DNA of 17,352 nucleotides from Oscillospiraceae bacterium (lineage in GTDB: Bacteria; Bacillota_A; Clostridia; Oscillospirales; Oscillospiraceae), in contig JAFZOC010000088.1 in assembly GCA_017550765.1 (NCBI GenBank), forward strand, positions 1 to 17,352, in the 5' to 3' direction. Positions 6,329 to 15,700 of this stretch are shown one piece after another. The position numbers were made by a program, and so were the translations under genes. The notes under the pieces were generated by a model. That model did no database searches. It saw only the letters and a program-made list of their open reading frames with translations, and had not been told where the DNA came from. The number at the start of each line of letters is the position of its first letter. The first letter of the stretch is position 1.

Positions 6329-7492
6329 ATGAAAAAACTGTTTTCCGCGATCCTTGTCATGGCGCTGATCTTCAGCGTCATGGGCGTTTCGGCCAGCGCG
6401 GCCGGCACGGGCGCGATCAGCCTCAGCCCCAGCGTCAGCGAGGCGAAGGCTGGCGACACGTTCACCGTGACCCTCAACGTCAACAGCAACCCCGGCGTGA
6501 TGTACTTCAGCTTCACCCCCGGCTATGACACGGAGCGTCTGGAGCTGGTCAGCTTGACCGGCAGAGACTCCAACTGGACCTGCGTCACCAGCGCCAACTG
6601 GGACGGCGCTTCCGACGAGGCCTTTACCGGCGCCGTCGTCACCATCACCTTCAAGGTGAAGGACAACGCCCCCGCCGGCGCCGCCAACATCGCGGGCTCT
6701 GTGGAGGCCTTCAACTCCGACGAGGAAGACGTCACCTTCACCGTGACGCCCGGCTCCGTCACCATCAAGGCCGCCCCCTGCAGCCACAGCTCCGACGCGG
6801 GCACCGTGACCAAGGAGCCCACCTGCACCGAGGCCGGCGAGAAGGTCTACAAGTGCACCAAGTGCGGCGAAGTGCTCAAGACCGAGACCATCCCCGCCCT
6901 GGGCCATGAGTCCGACGCGGGCACCGTGACCAAGGAGCCCACCTGCACCGAGGCCGGCGAGAAGACCTACAAGTGCACCAAGTGCGGCGAGGTCATCAAG
7001 ACCGAGAGCATCCCCGCCCTGGGCCATGACATGAGCGAGGCCACCGTGACCAAGGAGCCCACCTGCACCGAGCCGGGCGAGAAGACCTACAAGTGCACCC
7101 GCTGCGGCGAGACCACCAAGACCGAAGAGGTCCCCGCCCTGGGCCATGACTGGGACGAGGGCACCGTGACCAAGGAGCCCACCTGCACCGAGGCCGGCGA
7201 GAAGCTCTGCAAGTGCAGCCGCTGCGACGAGACCAAGACCGAGGAGGTCCCGGCTCTGGGCCACGCCTGGGACGATGGCCAGATCACCAAGTTCCCCACG
7301 ACCACCGAGCCCGGCGAGAAGCTCTATACCTGCACCCGCTGCGGTGAGACCAAGACCGAGGTCCTGCCCGCCACCGTCCAGGTCAAGACCGGTGACTCCA
7401 GCCCTGCGATCTGGGCCGTGCTGCTGGGCCTGTCCGCGATCGGCGTGGCTGCCATCGTGTTCGTCAGCGCCCGGAAAAAAGCCAGAGGATAA
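6329..7492 (+). CDS. Membrane-anchored single-cohesin protein (candidate anchoring scaffoldin)
   Basis: 387 aa; ATG at 6329 with AAGGAG (6315-6320) and a signal peptide (KK, hydrophobic, cleavage near ASA, residues 22-24). Residues 26-148 read as a type I-like cohesin: KAGDTFTVTLNV, NPGVMYFSFTPGYDTERLELVS, a W-D segment, FTGAVVTITFKVKDNAPAG and a final VTPGSVTIKA strand. Next come five repeats of 38-40 residues (153-350), four with TVTKEPTC, EKxYKCTKCG and PALGH, giving three Cys and one His each, possibly zinc-binding or disulphide-linked stalks. The C-terminus is VKTGDSSP, a hydrophobic helix (359-380) and RKKARG, like a sortase-type sorting signal lacking a proper LPxTG. No dockerin is present. 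It probably displays one cohesin at the cell surface for the surrounding dockerin proteins. Confidence 0.85.
   Translation: MKKLFSAILVMALIFSVMGVSASAAGTGAISLSPSVSEAKAGDTFTVTLNVNSNPGVMYFSFTPGYDTERLELVSLTGRDSNWTCVTSANWDGASDEAFTGAVVTITFKVKDNAPAGAANIAGSVEAFNSDEEDVTFTVTPGSVTIKAAPCSHSSDAGTVTKEPTCTEAGEKVYKCTKCGEVLKTETIPALGHESDAGTVTKEPTCTEAGEKTYKCTKCGEVIKTESIPALGHDMSEATVTKEPTCTEPGEKTYKCTRCGETTKTEEVPALGHDWDEGTVTKEPTCTEAGEKLCKCSRCDETKTEEVPALGHAWDDGQITKFPTTTEPGEKLYTCTRCGETKTEVLPATVQVKTGDSSPAIWAVLLGLSAIGVAAIVFVSARKKARG
6785..7378 (+). repeat. Five tandem Cys-rich coding repeats, about 120 bp each
   Basis: The first four units keep near-identical DNA (for example GTGACCAAGGAGCCCACC recurs at 120-bp steps). 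The fifth is diverged and has lost the first Cys (KFPTTTEPGE). The last two units lose one codon. Such identity allows unequal crossing-over, so stalk length may vary between strains. Confidence 0.8.
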
Positions 7493-7515
7493 GCCTCCTC
7501 TCTGATACTGCGAAA

Positions 7516-7549
7516 CAGCAGCCCCGCCATCTCCATGGCGGGGCTGCTG
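7516..7549 (+). terminator. Perfect 15-bp hairpin after the cohesin gene
   Basis: CAGCAGCCCCGCCAT (7516-7530), loop CTCC, exact complement at 7535-7549. It starts 24 bp after the stop at 7492, a typical position for a terminator. AAGACC follows rather than a T-run, so it may instead stabilise the 3' end or be a processing site. The rest of the gap (7550-7744) is GC-rich with no gene, ending in AAAGGAG for the next gene. Confidence 0.55.
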
Positions 7550-7759
7550 AAGACCAGGGGGAAAGTCCGCCCGCGCAGAGAGGGCCTCTCCCCGGAAAGC
7601 AGCCCTTCGCGGCGAGGACTGCGCCATACGCGGCCGCCCCTGCGGGAGCCCCCGGCGGGAGCGGCGGCGTCTGGCGCGTTTCTGACTGCAAAGGACCGGA
7701 ACACGCGCAGGATACGGAAGAACAACGGATATTCGACGACGGATAAAGGAGCGGTAACG

Positions 7760-9013
7760 ATGAAGATGACGAAGAGACTGCTGGCGCTGCTGCTGTGCCT
7801 GGTGCTGCTGGCGTCGCTGTTCCCCGCGGCGGCCTTCGCCGAGGGCGAGGGGACCATCGCCCCGGCGGAAGAACCGGGCGAGCCCGCGCCGGCGGAGGAC
7901 GCGGGCGACGCCGATCCTGCGTCTTGCCTGGAGGGACCGGCGGCTCGAACGAAGCAGGCTGAAAAGACCGGCTGGGCTGTGTCGCAGAGCGAAGCCCCCC
8001 GGGGAGATGAGGTCAATGTCACAGAACACACGATCGATGTGCCGGACATAGACCCGAGCTCTTTGACCGAGACGGGCGTCTACAACGCGATGCTCGCTAT
8101 GAAGGCGGACTTTCCCGAGGGCATGCACTGGACCAACGATGACTTCTACGCCTGGTATGGCGGGATCTTTTACGGCGGGTACGGCTGCGCGGGCTTCGTG
8201 TTCCTGCTGAGCGACGCGGCCTTCGGCAAACTGCCCGCCCGCCGGGCGCTGGTAGACTATGAGAAGCTGCGGGTGGGCGACATCCTGCGGGTCAACGGGG
8301 ATACCCACAGCGTGATCGTGCTGGAAGTCCATCCGGACCATGTAGTCATCGCCGAAGGGAACTATAATGCCAGCATCCATTGGGGCAGGACCATGACGCG
8401 CGACGAGGTGGAACAGGCAGACTATATGATGACGCGTTGGCCGAGCGAGGAGGAAGGACCGGACCTGGAGAGCTGCAGCATCTCGCTGCGTATGGATCCG
8501 CAGGTCCTGGAGTACGATCAGCCCTTTACGCTCTGCGCCACGGTGACCGACGTGAACGGCGCCCCGGTGGTCGACGTGAAAGTCGAATTCGCGATCATGA
8601 CCACCGAGGGAGCCCTTGTGGAGACCCGTCCGCTGAATGGCTACGATCTGATCCGGACCTTGACCGATCTGAAAGGAGAAGCCGTGCTCAGCTATGCCTT
8701 TGCGAAGGCGGACGGGAGGATCGAGCCGGGCAAGTACCTGGCTTTTGCCAGGCTGGTCGGCCTGGAGGCAGGCGTTGTGACAGATTTCGAACTCCTGGAC
8801 GACGGCTCCGGAACGGACCGGATCCCCGGCGACGTGACGGGCGACGGCATCGTGAACGGCAAGGATCTGATCCGGCTGCGGAAGCACCTGGCCGGCGCGA
8901 CGGTCGAGATCGTAGAGGCCAACGCCGATGTGACCGGCGACGGGGTCGTGAACGGTAAGGACCTGGTCCGGCTGCGGAAGTACCTGGCGGGCGAGAACGT
9001 GGTGCTGCAGTGA
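7760..9013 (+). CDS. Secreted NlpC/P60- or CHAP-like cysteine peptidase/amidase with dockerin
   Basis: 417 aa. ATG at 7760, AAAGGAG at 7745-7751, signal peptide cleaved after AFA (about residue 27), then the EGEGTIAPA linker shared with the two large proteins downstream. Catalytic domain about 100-228: GYGCAGFVFLLSDAAFG gives the likely nucleophile C143, GDTHSVIVLEV gives H183, and AEGNYN (E199/N201) may supply the third residue. RVGDILRVNGDTHSV is typical of this fold, whose known members cut cell-wall peptides or related amides. Residues about 236-335 form an Ig-like domain (TVTDVNGAPVVDVKVEF). The dockerin at 355-413 has two loops ([28 protein letters not shown]) and the tail ends ENVVLQ. 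It is the only clear enzyme among the docked proteins. Substrate unknown. Confidence 0.85.
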   Translation: MKMTKRLLALLLCLVLLASLFPAAAFAEGEGTIAPAEEPGEPAPAEDAGDADPASCLEGPAARTKQAEKTGWAVSQSEAPRGDEVNVTEHTIDVPDIDPSSLTETGVYNAMLAMKADFPEGMHWTNDDFYAWYGGIFYGGYGCAGFVFLLSDAAFGKLPARRALVDYEKLRVGDILRVNGDTHSVIVLEVHPDHVVIAEGNYNASIHWGRTMTRDEVEQADYMMTRWPSEEEGPDLESCSISLRMDPQVLEYDQPFTLCATVTDVNGAPVVDVKVEFAIMTTEGALVETRPLNGYDLIRTLTDLKGEAVLSYAFAKADGRIEPGKYLAFARLVGLEAGVVTDFELLDDGSGTDRIPGDVTGDGIVNGKDLIRLRKHLAGATVEIVEANADVTGDGVVNGKDLVRLRKYLAGENVVLQ

Positions 9014-9101
9014 GCGCGCCGGGGCGGAGCCCCTGAGCGTTTGCCGTGCGCCCACCGACAGGAATGAGAACGAGCCCGGGGGAGGGGCACCTCCCCCGGG
9101 C
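9014..9101 (+). repeat. Conserved 3' flank, copy A, with two hairpins
   Basis: The first ~60 bases after the stop are almost the same as those after the gene ending at 12608. The first hairpin is GGGGC-GGA-GCCCC (9021-9033), followed by TGAGCGTTTG. The second is GCCCGGGGGAGG-GGCA-CCTCCCCCGGGC (9074-9101), a perfect 12-bp stem. No U-tract follows either. Position fits a terminator or transcript-end stabiliser. Confidence 0.7.
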
Positions 9102-9137
9102 GGCAAATGAGGACAGAGACCAAAAACGAAAGATCCT

Positions 9138-9217
9138 TGTCATCCCGAGCGCAGCCGAGGGATCCAAGACCTTGGAGGCACGGGGATACAGACCTTTCGA
9201 CTCCGCTCAAGATGACA
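9138..9217. repeat. Inserted palindromic repeat with GTCATCC/GATGAC ends
   Basis: The left arm, about 9139-9158 (GTCATCCCGAGCGCAGCCGA), is nearly complementary to the right arm (TCGACTCCGCTCAAGATGAC, 9197-9216). This is the TGTCATCC-TGAGCG...CGCTCA-GGATGACA type of dispersed repeat that recurs in many bacterial genomes (recalled, not searched). The related spacer at 12609-12755 lacks it, so it sits in an insertion of roughly 150 bp. It is probably a small non-autonomous element. Confidence 0.65.
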
Positions 9218-9302
9218 TGAACGGGCGAGCGCTGCCGAAACGACCGAGCGAGCGGCGGCCGCAGCGAACGAACGACGACAGCGATACCGGATCGAACAAC
9301 GA

Positions 9303-9326
9303 ATGAAGATGCAGGAGGGATCGACG
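9303..9326 (+). promoter_or_regulatory. Conserved leader with in-frame decoy ATG and strong ribosome site
   Basis: ATGAAGATGC then AGGAGGG (9313-9319) then ATG at 9327. An ATG at 9303 is in frame but lies before the Shine-Dalgarno sequence, so the true start is 9327, where the signal peptide begins. The same leader recurs at 12732-12755 base for base. Confidence 0.75.
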
Positions 9327-12300
9327 ATGAAGAAGACGAAGAGACTGCTGGCGCTGCTGATGTGCCTGGTGCTGCTGGCGAGCCTGTTCCCCGCGGCGGC
9401 CTTCGCCGAGGGCGAGGGGACCATCGCCCCGGCGGACGAGCCGGGCGAGCCCGCGCCGGAAGGACCGGGCAGCGGCGGGGGGGACGATGCGGGCGACGAC
9501 TACACCGAGCCCACGCCGGTAGACCCGGATGCAGACGCCCCCGCCGATCCCGACGCAGACGCGCCCACGCCTGCGGGGGATGGCCCCGACGCCCTGCCGG
9601 AGAGCCCGGCTTCGGACGAGATCCAGGGCGTGACCGCGTCCGGCAGCTGCGGAGACAACCTGACTTGGTATCTGTGGGACGATGGCTCTCTATATATTTC
9701 CGGCACCGGGGCGATGGCCGACGGCCGTCCTTGGGGCAATTATTCTACTTCTATCAAAAAAGTATATATCTATTCAGGCGTGACCAGGATCGGGAATAAT
9801 GCGTTCGATTGTTGCAGCAATATAACACAGGTGTCGATCCCGACCAGCGTGACCGAGATCGGGAGCAGCGCCTTCTACAGCTGCAGCAGCCTGGCGAGCG
9901 TGCGGATCCCATCGAGCGTGACCAGTATAGGAAGCTATGCGTTTGCCAATTGTGACGCACTGACGAGCGTGACGATCCCATCGAGTGTGACCAGCTTGGG
10001 GAACAATGCCTTTTACTCATGCGAAAAATTGCAAAAAGTATCGCTGCCGGAAGGGCTCCTCCGGATCGAGAGATCTACTTTCCACCACTGCAATTACCTA
10101 AATACCATCAACTTCCCTTCAACTCTCGTTGAGATCGAAGACTCCGCCTTTTTCTTCTGCTATTGGCTGAGTTCGATCAAGCTTCCGGAGGGGCTCATCA
10201 GCATCGGCGACAGCGCATTTTACGGATGCACAAAAATGACGTCTATCGTGCTCCCGGAAAGCCTTGCCAGCATCGGCAGAGGGGTCTTTGACTATTGGTC
10301 CGGCGGCAGCGGCCTGAAAACAGTCGTGTTCATGGGATCTGCGCCGTCGATCGACCCGGAGTGTTTCACCGGCGTTACGGCGACGGCTTATTATCGGGGA
10401 GACAGGAACTGGACGAGCGAGGATCTCCAGGACTACGGCGGGACGATCACCTGGATCGCCTGCTATATCCTGTATTTTGATCCCAACGGCGGCAGTGTCT
10501 CCACCGCGAACAAGACCGTGCAGTATCGGAAAGCCTATGGCGAGCTGCCGACGCCTGCGCGGACGGGCTACAGCTTCGCCGGCTGGTACACGGAGCCCGA
10601 GGGCGGGGAGCCGATCACGGCGAAGACCGTTCTCGACACGGCGGAGAGCCGCACGATCTACGCCCACTGGACGGTGAACAGCTATACTGTCTCCTTCAAC
10701 GCCAACGGCGGCAGCGTGGACACGGCGAGCAAGGCCGTGGCCTTCGACGCGCCCTATGGCGAGCTGCCCACGCCGGAGCGCACGGGCTACAGCTTCGCCG
10801 GCTGGTATACGTCCTCCTCCGGTGGAACACAGGTGACCGCGGACACGATCGTGCAGACGGCGGGGGACCATACGCTCTACGCCCACTGGACGGCGGAGAG
10901 CTACACGGTGACCTTCGACGCCAACGGGGGCAGCGTGGATCCCGCGAGCAAGACCGTGACCTATGCCGCCACCTATGGCGAGCTGCCCACGCCCAGCCGC
11001 ACGGGCTACAGCTTCCAGGGCTGGTACACGGCGGCGGAGGGCGGCAGCAAGATCTCCTCCGGGACCACCATGCAGACCGCGGAGGATCACACGCTCTACG
11101 CCCGCTGGTCGGTAAACAGCTACACCGTCTATTATAACGCCAACGGGGGCAGCGTGTCCCCCTCCAGCAGGAGCGTGACCTATGACGCGCCCTACGGCAG
11201 CCTGCCCACGCCCAGCCGCACGGGCTACAGCTTCGCCGGCTGGTATACCCAGAGCGAGGGCGGCGAGGAAGTGACCGCCGAGACGATCGTGCAGACGGCG
11301 AGCAGCCATACGCTCTACGCCCATTGGACGGCGAACAGCTACACGGTGACCTTCGACGCCAACGGGGGCAGCGTGGGCACGGCGAGCAAGACCGTGACCT
11401 ACGACGCGCCCTATGGGGAGCTGCCCACGCCGGAGCGGGCGCACTATCGCTTCGTCGGCTGGTATACGAAGTCCAGCGGCGGCAGCGAGATCGCGTCCGA
11501 CACCGCCGTGCAGACCGCGGGGGACCATACGCTCTACGCCCACTGGACGGCGGAGAGCTACACGGTGACCTTCGACGCCAACGGGGGCAGCGTGTCCCCC
11601 GAGACTATGACCGTGTACTATGAGATGTCCTACGGCTTTTCCTATGGCTATCTGCCCACGGCGGAGCGGGACGGCTACCGCTTCGAGGGCTGGTACACCG
11701 CGGCGGCGGGCGGCGAGCGCGTGACGGCGGAGACGGTGGTGCTGACCACGGAGGACCATACGCTCTACGCGCAGTGGCGATCCTATACCTATACGGTGCA
11801 TTATGACGCCAACGGCGGCAAGAACGCCCCTGCCGACCAGATCAAGCGTCTGGAAGAGGATCTGACGCTGCCCACCGCTGTGCCGGTACATATCTTCAAG
11901 GCCTACTACCGCTTCGCAGGCTGGTCGTTGGACCCGGCGGCGACGGAGCCGGACTATCTGGCCGGAGGCACGCTGCGCCTGGACGAGGATCTGACGCTGT
12001 ACGCGGTGTGGGCGGAGGAGGTGCCGGTGGTGGAGACCGGGGCGACGCTGGAGCTGAGCGATGCGATCAGCTACGCCGGCCGGACCTTCACGATCGAGCT
12101 GAGCCTGGACGAGTGCCCGGGCGTGATGATGATCGGGCTGACGCTGGATTACGACAAGACGGTACTGGAGTACCTGGGGGGCGAGGACGGCGCGCTGACG
12201 GGCTGGAACTTCGTGGCGAGCAGGGACAAGGCGACCTGGGACGGCAGTAACGACTACACGGAGACGGGCTGCCTGGCGCGGCTGCGTTTCCGGGTAAGGG

Positions 12301-12608
12301 ACGGCGCGGCGCCGCAGGATACGACGATCTCGATCGGGGAGCTGGAAGTGTGGAACTACGAGGAGCAGGCCCTGCTGATGGAGCTGGAGCCGAGCACAGT
12401 GACGATCGGGGCGCGGCTGCCGGGGGACGTGAACGGCGACGGGAAGGTGACGGGCCAGGATCTGATCCGTCTGCGGAAGTATCTGGCGGGGGCTGCGGTC
12501 GTCATCGACGAGGCCAGCGCGGACGTGACGGGCGACGGGGTCGTGAACGGCAAGGACCTGGTCCGTCTGCGGAAGTACCTGGCCGGCGAGAACGTGGTGC
12601 TGCAGTGA
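9327..12608 (+). CDS. Secreted BspA-LRR / InlB B-repeat protein with cohesin and dockerin
   Basis: 1093 aa. Signal peptide to about residue 27 (AFA), then an acidic Pro/Asp-rich linker (28-98). Residues 103-376: a [23 protein letters not shown] entry and BspA-like LRR_5 units of about 23 residues ([22 protein letters not shown]). Residues 378-895: seven InlB-type B-repeats ([38 protein letters not shown]), the middle five highly alike. Residues 902-1028: cohesin-like domain with [51 protein letters not shown] and STVTIGA. Residues 1031-1089: dockerin, first loop [14 protein letters not shown], second [14 protein letters not shown], tail ENVVLQ. It can thus both dock and receive: an adaptor or chain-forming unit with a long adhesive arm. 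These LRRs and B-repeats are known as extracellular binding or spacer modules. Confidence 0.9.
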   Translation: MKKTKRLLALLMCLVLLASLFPAAAFAEGEGTIAPADEPGEPAPEGPGSGGGDDAGDDYTEPTPVDPDADAPADPDADAPTPAGDGPDALPESPASDEIQGVTASGSCGDNLTWYLWDDGSLYISGTGAMADGRPWGNYSTSIKKVYIYSGVTRIGNNAFDCCSNITQVSIPTSVTEIGSSAFYSCSSLASVRIPSSVTSIGSYAFANCDALTSVTIPSSVTSLGNNAFYSCEKLQKVSLPEGLLRIERSTFHHCNYLNTINFPSTLVEIEDSAFFFCYWLSSIKLPEGLISIGDSAFYGCTKMTSIVLPESLASIGRGVFDYWSGGSGLKTVVFMGSAPSIDPECFTGVTATAYYRGDRNWTSEDLQDYGGTITWIACYILYFDPNGGSVSTANKTVQYRKAYGELPTPARTGYSFAGWYTEPEGGEPITAKTVLDTAESRTIYAHWTVNSYTVSFNANGGSVDTASKAVAFDAPYGELPTPERTGYSFAGWYTSSSGGTQVTADTIVQTAGDHTLYAHWTAESYTVTFDANGGSVDPASKTVTYAATYGELPTPSRTGYSFQGWYTAAEGGSKISSGTTMQTAEDHTLYARWSVNSYTVYYNANGGSVSPSSRSVTYDAPYGSLPTPSRTGYSFAGWYTQSEGGEEVTAETIVQTASSHTLYAHWTANSYTVTFDANGGSVGTASKTVTYDAPYGELPTPERAHYRFVGWYTKSSGGSEIASDTAVQTAGDHTLYAHWTAESYTVTFDANGGSVSPETMTVYYEMSYGFSYGYLPTAERDGYRFEGWYTAAAGGERVTAETVVLTTEDHTLYAQWRSYTYTVHYDANGGKNAPADQIKRLEEDLTLPTAVPVHIFKAYYRFAGWSLDPAATEPDYLAGGTLRLDEDLTLYAVWAEEVPVVETGATLELSDAISYAGRTFTIELSLDECPGVMMIGLTLDYDKTVLEYLGGEDGALTGWNFVASRDKATWDGSNDYTETGCLARLRFRVRDGAAPQDTTISIGELEVWNYEEQALLMELEPSTVTIGARLPGDVNGDGKVTGQDLIRLRKYLAGAAVVIDEASADVTGDGVVNGKDLVRLRKYLAGENVVLQ
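10458..12011 (+). repeat. Seven tandem InlB-type B-repeats, about 210-230 bp each
   Basis: Coding repeats with near-constant DNA blocks, for example TACACGGTGACCTTCGACGC recurring in units 3, 5 and 6, and CGCACGGGCTACAGCTTC in units 2-4. Repeats 2 to 6 are the most alike. The first and seventh are diverged edge copies, the pattern expected when inner copies are homogenised by recombination. Confidence 0.85.
12030..12410 (+). other. Cohesin-like domain segment of the 9327 protein
   Basis: Listed separately because it defines the scaffold function. It aligns by eye with the cohesin at 6404-6772 and that at 16557-16928: a PG-(V/I) segment, then YDxxxLxxLGGEDxxLxGW (in the two adaptor proteins), a W-(D/E) segment, an LRFxxxxxAP strand and a closing T[VL][TA]I strand. 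It joins the dockerin directly, with no X-module between. Confidence 0.75.
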
Positions 12609-12755
12609 GCGCGCCGGGGCGGAGCCCCTGAGCGTTTGCCGGGCGCCCACCGACAGGAACGGGAACGGGCCCGGGGGCGGGGACCTCTCCCGGGCTGCGG
12701 AGCGAACGAGCGATAACAGACCGAACGACGAATGAAGATGCAGGAGGGATCGACG
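12609..12755 (+). repeat. Conserved spacer, copy B (3' flank plus next leader)
   Basis: It repeats the spacer 9014-9326 but without the ~150-bp insertion. It has GGGGC-GGA-GCCCC just after the stop, a GCCCGGG...CCCGGGC hairpin (12669-12695), a GCGAACGA-rich stretch and the identical leader ATGAAGATGC / AGGAGGG (12742-12748) before the next start at 12756. No promoter-like AT-rich box is visible, so the downstream gene may be read through from upstream. Confidence 0.7.
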
Positions 12756-15700
12756 ATGAAGAAGATGAAGAGACTGCTGGCGCTGCTGATGTGCCTGGTG
12801 CTGCTGGCGGGCCTGTTCCCCGCGGCGGCCTACGCCGAGGGCGAGGGGACCATCGCCCCGGCGGACGACCCGGGCGAGCCTGTGCCGGAAGGACCGGGCA
12901 GCGGCGATGACGAGGGGAGCGCTGCGCCCATCGCTGAAGACCCGGAGGGACCAGAAGGAGAGACGGACCTTGCCGAGCCGGAAGCGGACCCGGATGGACC
13001 GCCGGCGGAGATGAACGGTTCCCTGCTCACCCCTGAGGCCGAAGGCGTCTGCGGGGACGATCTGACCTGGGCTTGGTGGGATCCTGACGAATATGTGTCG
13101 GGGGGGTACCGTTCAGGCGACCTGGTGATCGAAGGTACCGGCGATATGTACAACTATACGACAGGGACTTCTTCTTCCGGAAGACCGCCTTGGGCAAACT
13201 TGAAAGTACTCTATGTGACGGTTGGTGAGGGAGCCACCTCGATAGGGAACGGCGCGTTCCTGGGGTCGACCAAACTGTCCACCGTCAGCCTGCCGGATTC
13301 ATTGGTGTCGATCGGAGACGGCGCTTTTTACGGCTCCACCGCCAGCCGCATCGAAATAGGACCGAATGTGACGAGGATCGGGAACCTCGCTTTTGCCGGC
13401 TGCACAAAACTGAAGTCTATGGGACCTGGCTACGCGTACGATATCGTCGTACAGTGGAAGGATGAGATCCCCTATCAGGCCTTTGTAAAGTCATGTCTGA
13501 CGAAAGTCACGATACCGGACGGCGTCAAAACGATCGGCGGCAACGCCTTCATGGATTGTGCCGATCTGAAAACGCTTTCGATCCCGGCCAGCGTTACGAG
13601 CATCGGTACCGGTTCTTTTTGCAACTGCACCTCGTTGACGAGCGTGGCGCTGCCCGGTGCCGTCACGGTCGACTATGACGCCTTTCGCGGATGCACGGCC
13701 TTGACCGCGGTCACGCTGGGAGATAACGTTCAGCGGATCGGCGCGGACGCCTTCCGCGACTGCCCCATTGGATCGCTGACCGTCCCGGCCAGCGTGACGA
13801 CCATAGAGGACAGAGCCTTTTCCTGCTCTACTGTGGAAGGCACGCCGAGCTACGTTTTCCTCGGCGCGCCTTCGCTGGGATACTCCGTGTTCCCCAGTTC
13901 CGCAGCGATCGAGGTCAAATTCCTGGGCGGCGTGCCGACCTTCGGATACAACACCTTCAAAGGCGCAACGGTGCGCGCCTACTATCCTGCCGGGGATCCG
14001 GAGTGGACAGAGGAGGTGCGGCAGGACTATGGCGGGGAGGTGACCTGGATCCCGCTGGAGAACTGCAACTGCATCTTCTACGATCCCAATGGCGGTGAGG
14101 GCGCCCCGAAGACCCAGGGCAAACTGCAGAACGAGACCGTGACGATCTCCACGGTGGTGCCCACGCGCCAGACCGAGACGCTGGCCGAGTATACTGTCCG
14201 GCTGGACCCCAACGGGGGAACGCTTTCCGTAGAGGAGATGAGCGCGAAGACCACCCGTGCCTACGCCTTTACCACCTGGAACACCGCCCCGGACGGAAGC
14301 GGCAAGCGCTATGGCTCGGGCGAGGCATATTCCGAGAACAAGGACCTGCGGCTCTATGCGCAGTGGCAGCCGACGGAGACAGCAGCCAGCCTGTATCTGC
14401 CTACCCCTGTCCGGGAGGGATGCACTTTCTGCGGCTGGGCGGAGAGCCCGGACGCCACGACCGGCGTAAAAGGGTACTATTGCCCCACCGAGGATACCGT
14501 GCTATACGCGATATGGAACATCTCGACCTATACTGTCCGCTATTATGCCAACGGGGGCAGCTCGGCACCTGCCAATCAGACCAAGGTCTACGGGATCGAC
14601 CTGAAGCTGACCGAAAAGATCCCGGTGCGGCCGGGCTTCCGCTTCCGGGGCTGGTCGACAAGCAGTTATTCTTCGACTGTGAGCTACCAGCCGGGAGATA
14701 TCTATTCCAGGAACGCAGATCTGTCGCTCTACGCCCTGTGGGAAGTCGACGCCGACCGCACCGGCCAATGCGGGAAAAAGCTCTACTGGTGCTACCAGAA
14801 CAGCGGCCTGCTGGTGATCTACGGATCGGGCGATATGTACGACTATGGGACTTCCAGCAATAGCCCGTGGCGGTGGCTCACAATAAAGAAGATCATAGTG
14901 GAAAATGGTGCGAGCTCCATTGGTGCATATGCGTTTGATCACACACATGCTGAGGATATCTCGCTCCCTTACACGGTGAATACGATCGGGGAAAGTGCGT
15001 TCGCAGCATGTGATATGGAACGGATCTATCTCCCGTACGGCTTAAAAAGTATAGGAAAATGGGCTTTCTTCTACTGCAACGATCTAAAGGAGATCCGGAT
15101 CCCGGAGGGGATATCTGAGCTGAAATATTCGATCGCGAATTGCTCTGCGCTGGAAACGATATGGATCCCTTCCACGACATCGACGATCAACAGCGCGAAT
15201 TTCGCCTCTTGCCCTTCCCTGCAAAACATCTATGTGTCAGAAGGGAATAGCACATATTACGATGAAGACGGCGTGCTCTGCTACTCGCTCGAGGAGTATC
15301 AAACAAAGGCGCTAAAGTACTACCCGGCGGGTCGGACCGGGGCGTATACGGTCCCTGATGGGATCACGAGGATAGAGGACGCTTTCGAAAACTGCAAAGG
15401 TTTGACCAGCGTGACCATTCCGGCCAGTGTTACTGCGATCTGGACCGCCTTTAGCGGATGCACGGCGCTTGCGCTGATCCGATTCCAGGGGAAAGCGCCC
15501 TACATCGCCAGCGACGCGTTCAAGTCGGTCACAGCCACAGCCTTTTACAAGTATGACTCCAGCTGGACGAGCGACAAGCTCCAGGACTATGGCGGCTCGA
15601 TCACATGGATCCGAGGCGACGGCAATCTGATCACCTATCTTGTCAACGGAGAGGGGACAGCGCCGAAGGCCCAGGCAAAGCAGACGGGGCGCAGCATCCG

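Noticed and set aside
7535..7759. Earlier in-frame ATG for the peptidase-dockerin protein
   Set aside because: The 75 extra residues are Arg/Pro-rich, start inside the hairpin at 7516-7549, and would precede a normal signal peptide that has its own ribosome site.
5942..9106. 1054-codon minus-strand open frame
   Set aside because: It runs antisense through three clear secreted-protein genes and their gaps. The Leu/Gly-rich repeats mirror the Cys-repeat DNA, and no start signal is visible.
10119..12650. 843-codon minus-strand open frame
   Set aside because: Antisense to the B-repeats. Its periodic [15 protein letters not shown] pattern simply mirrors the 210-bp coding repeats.
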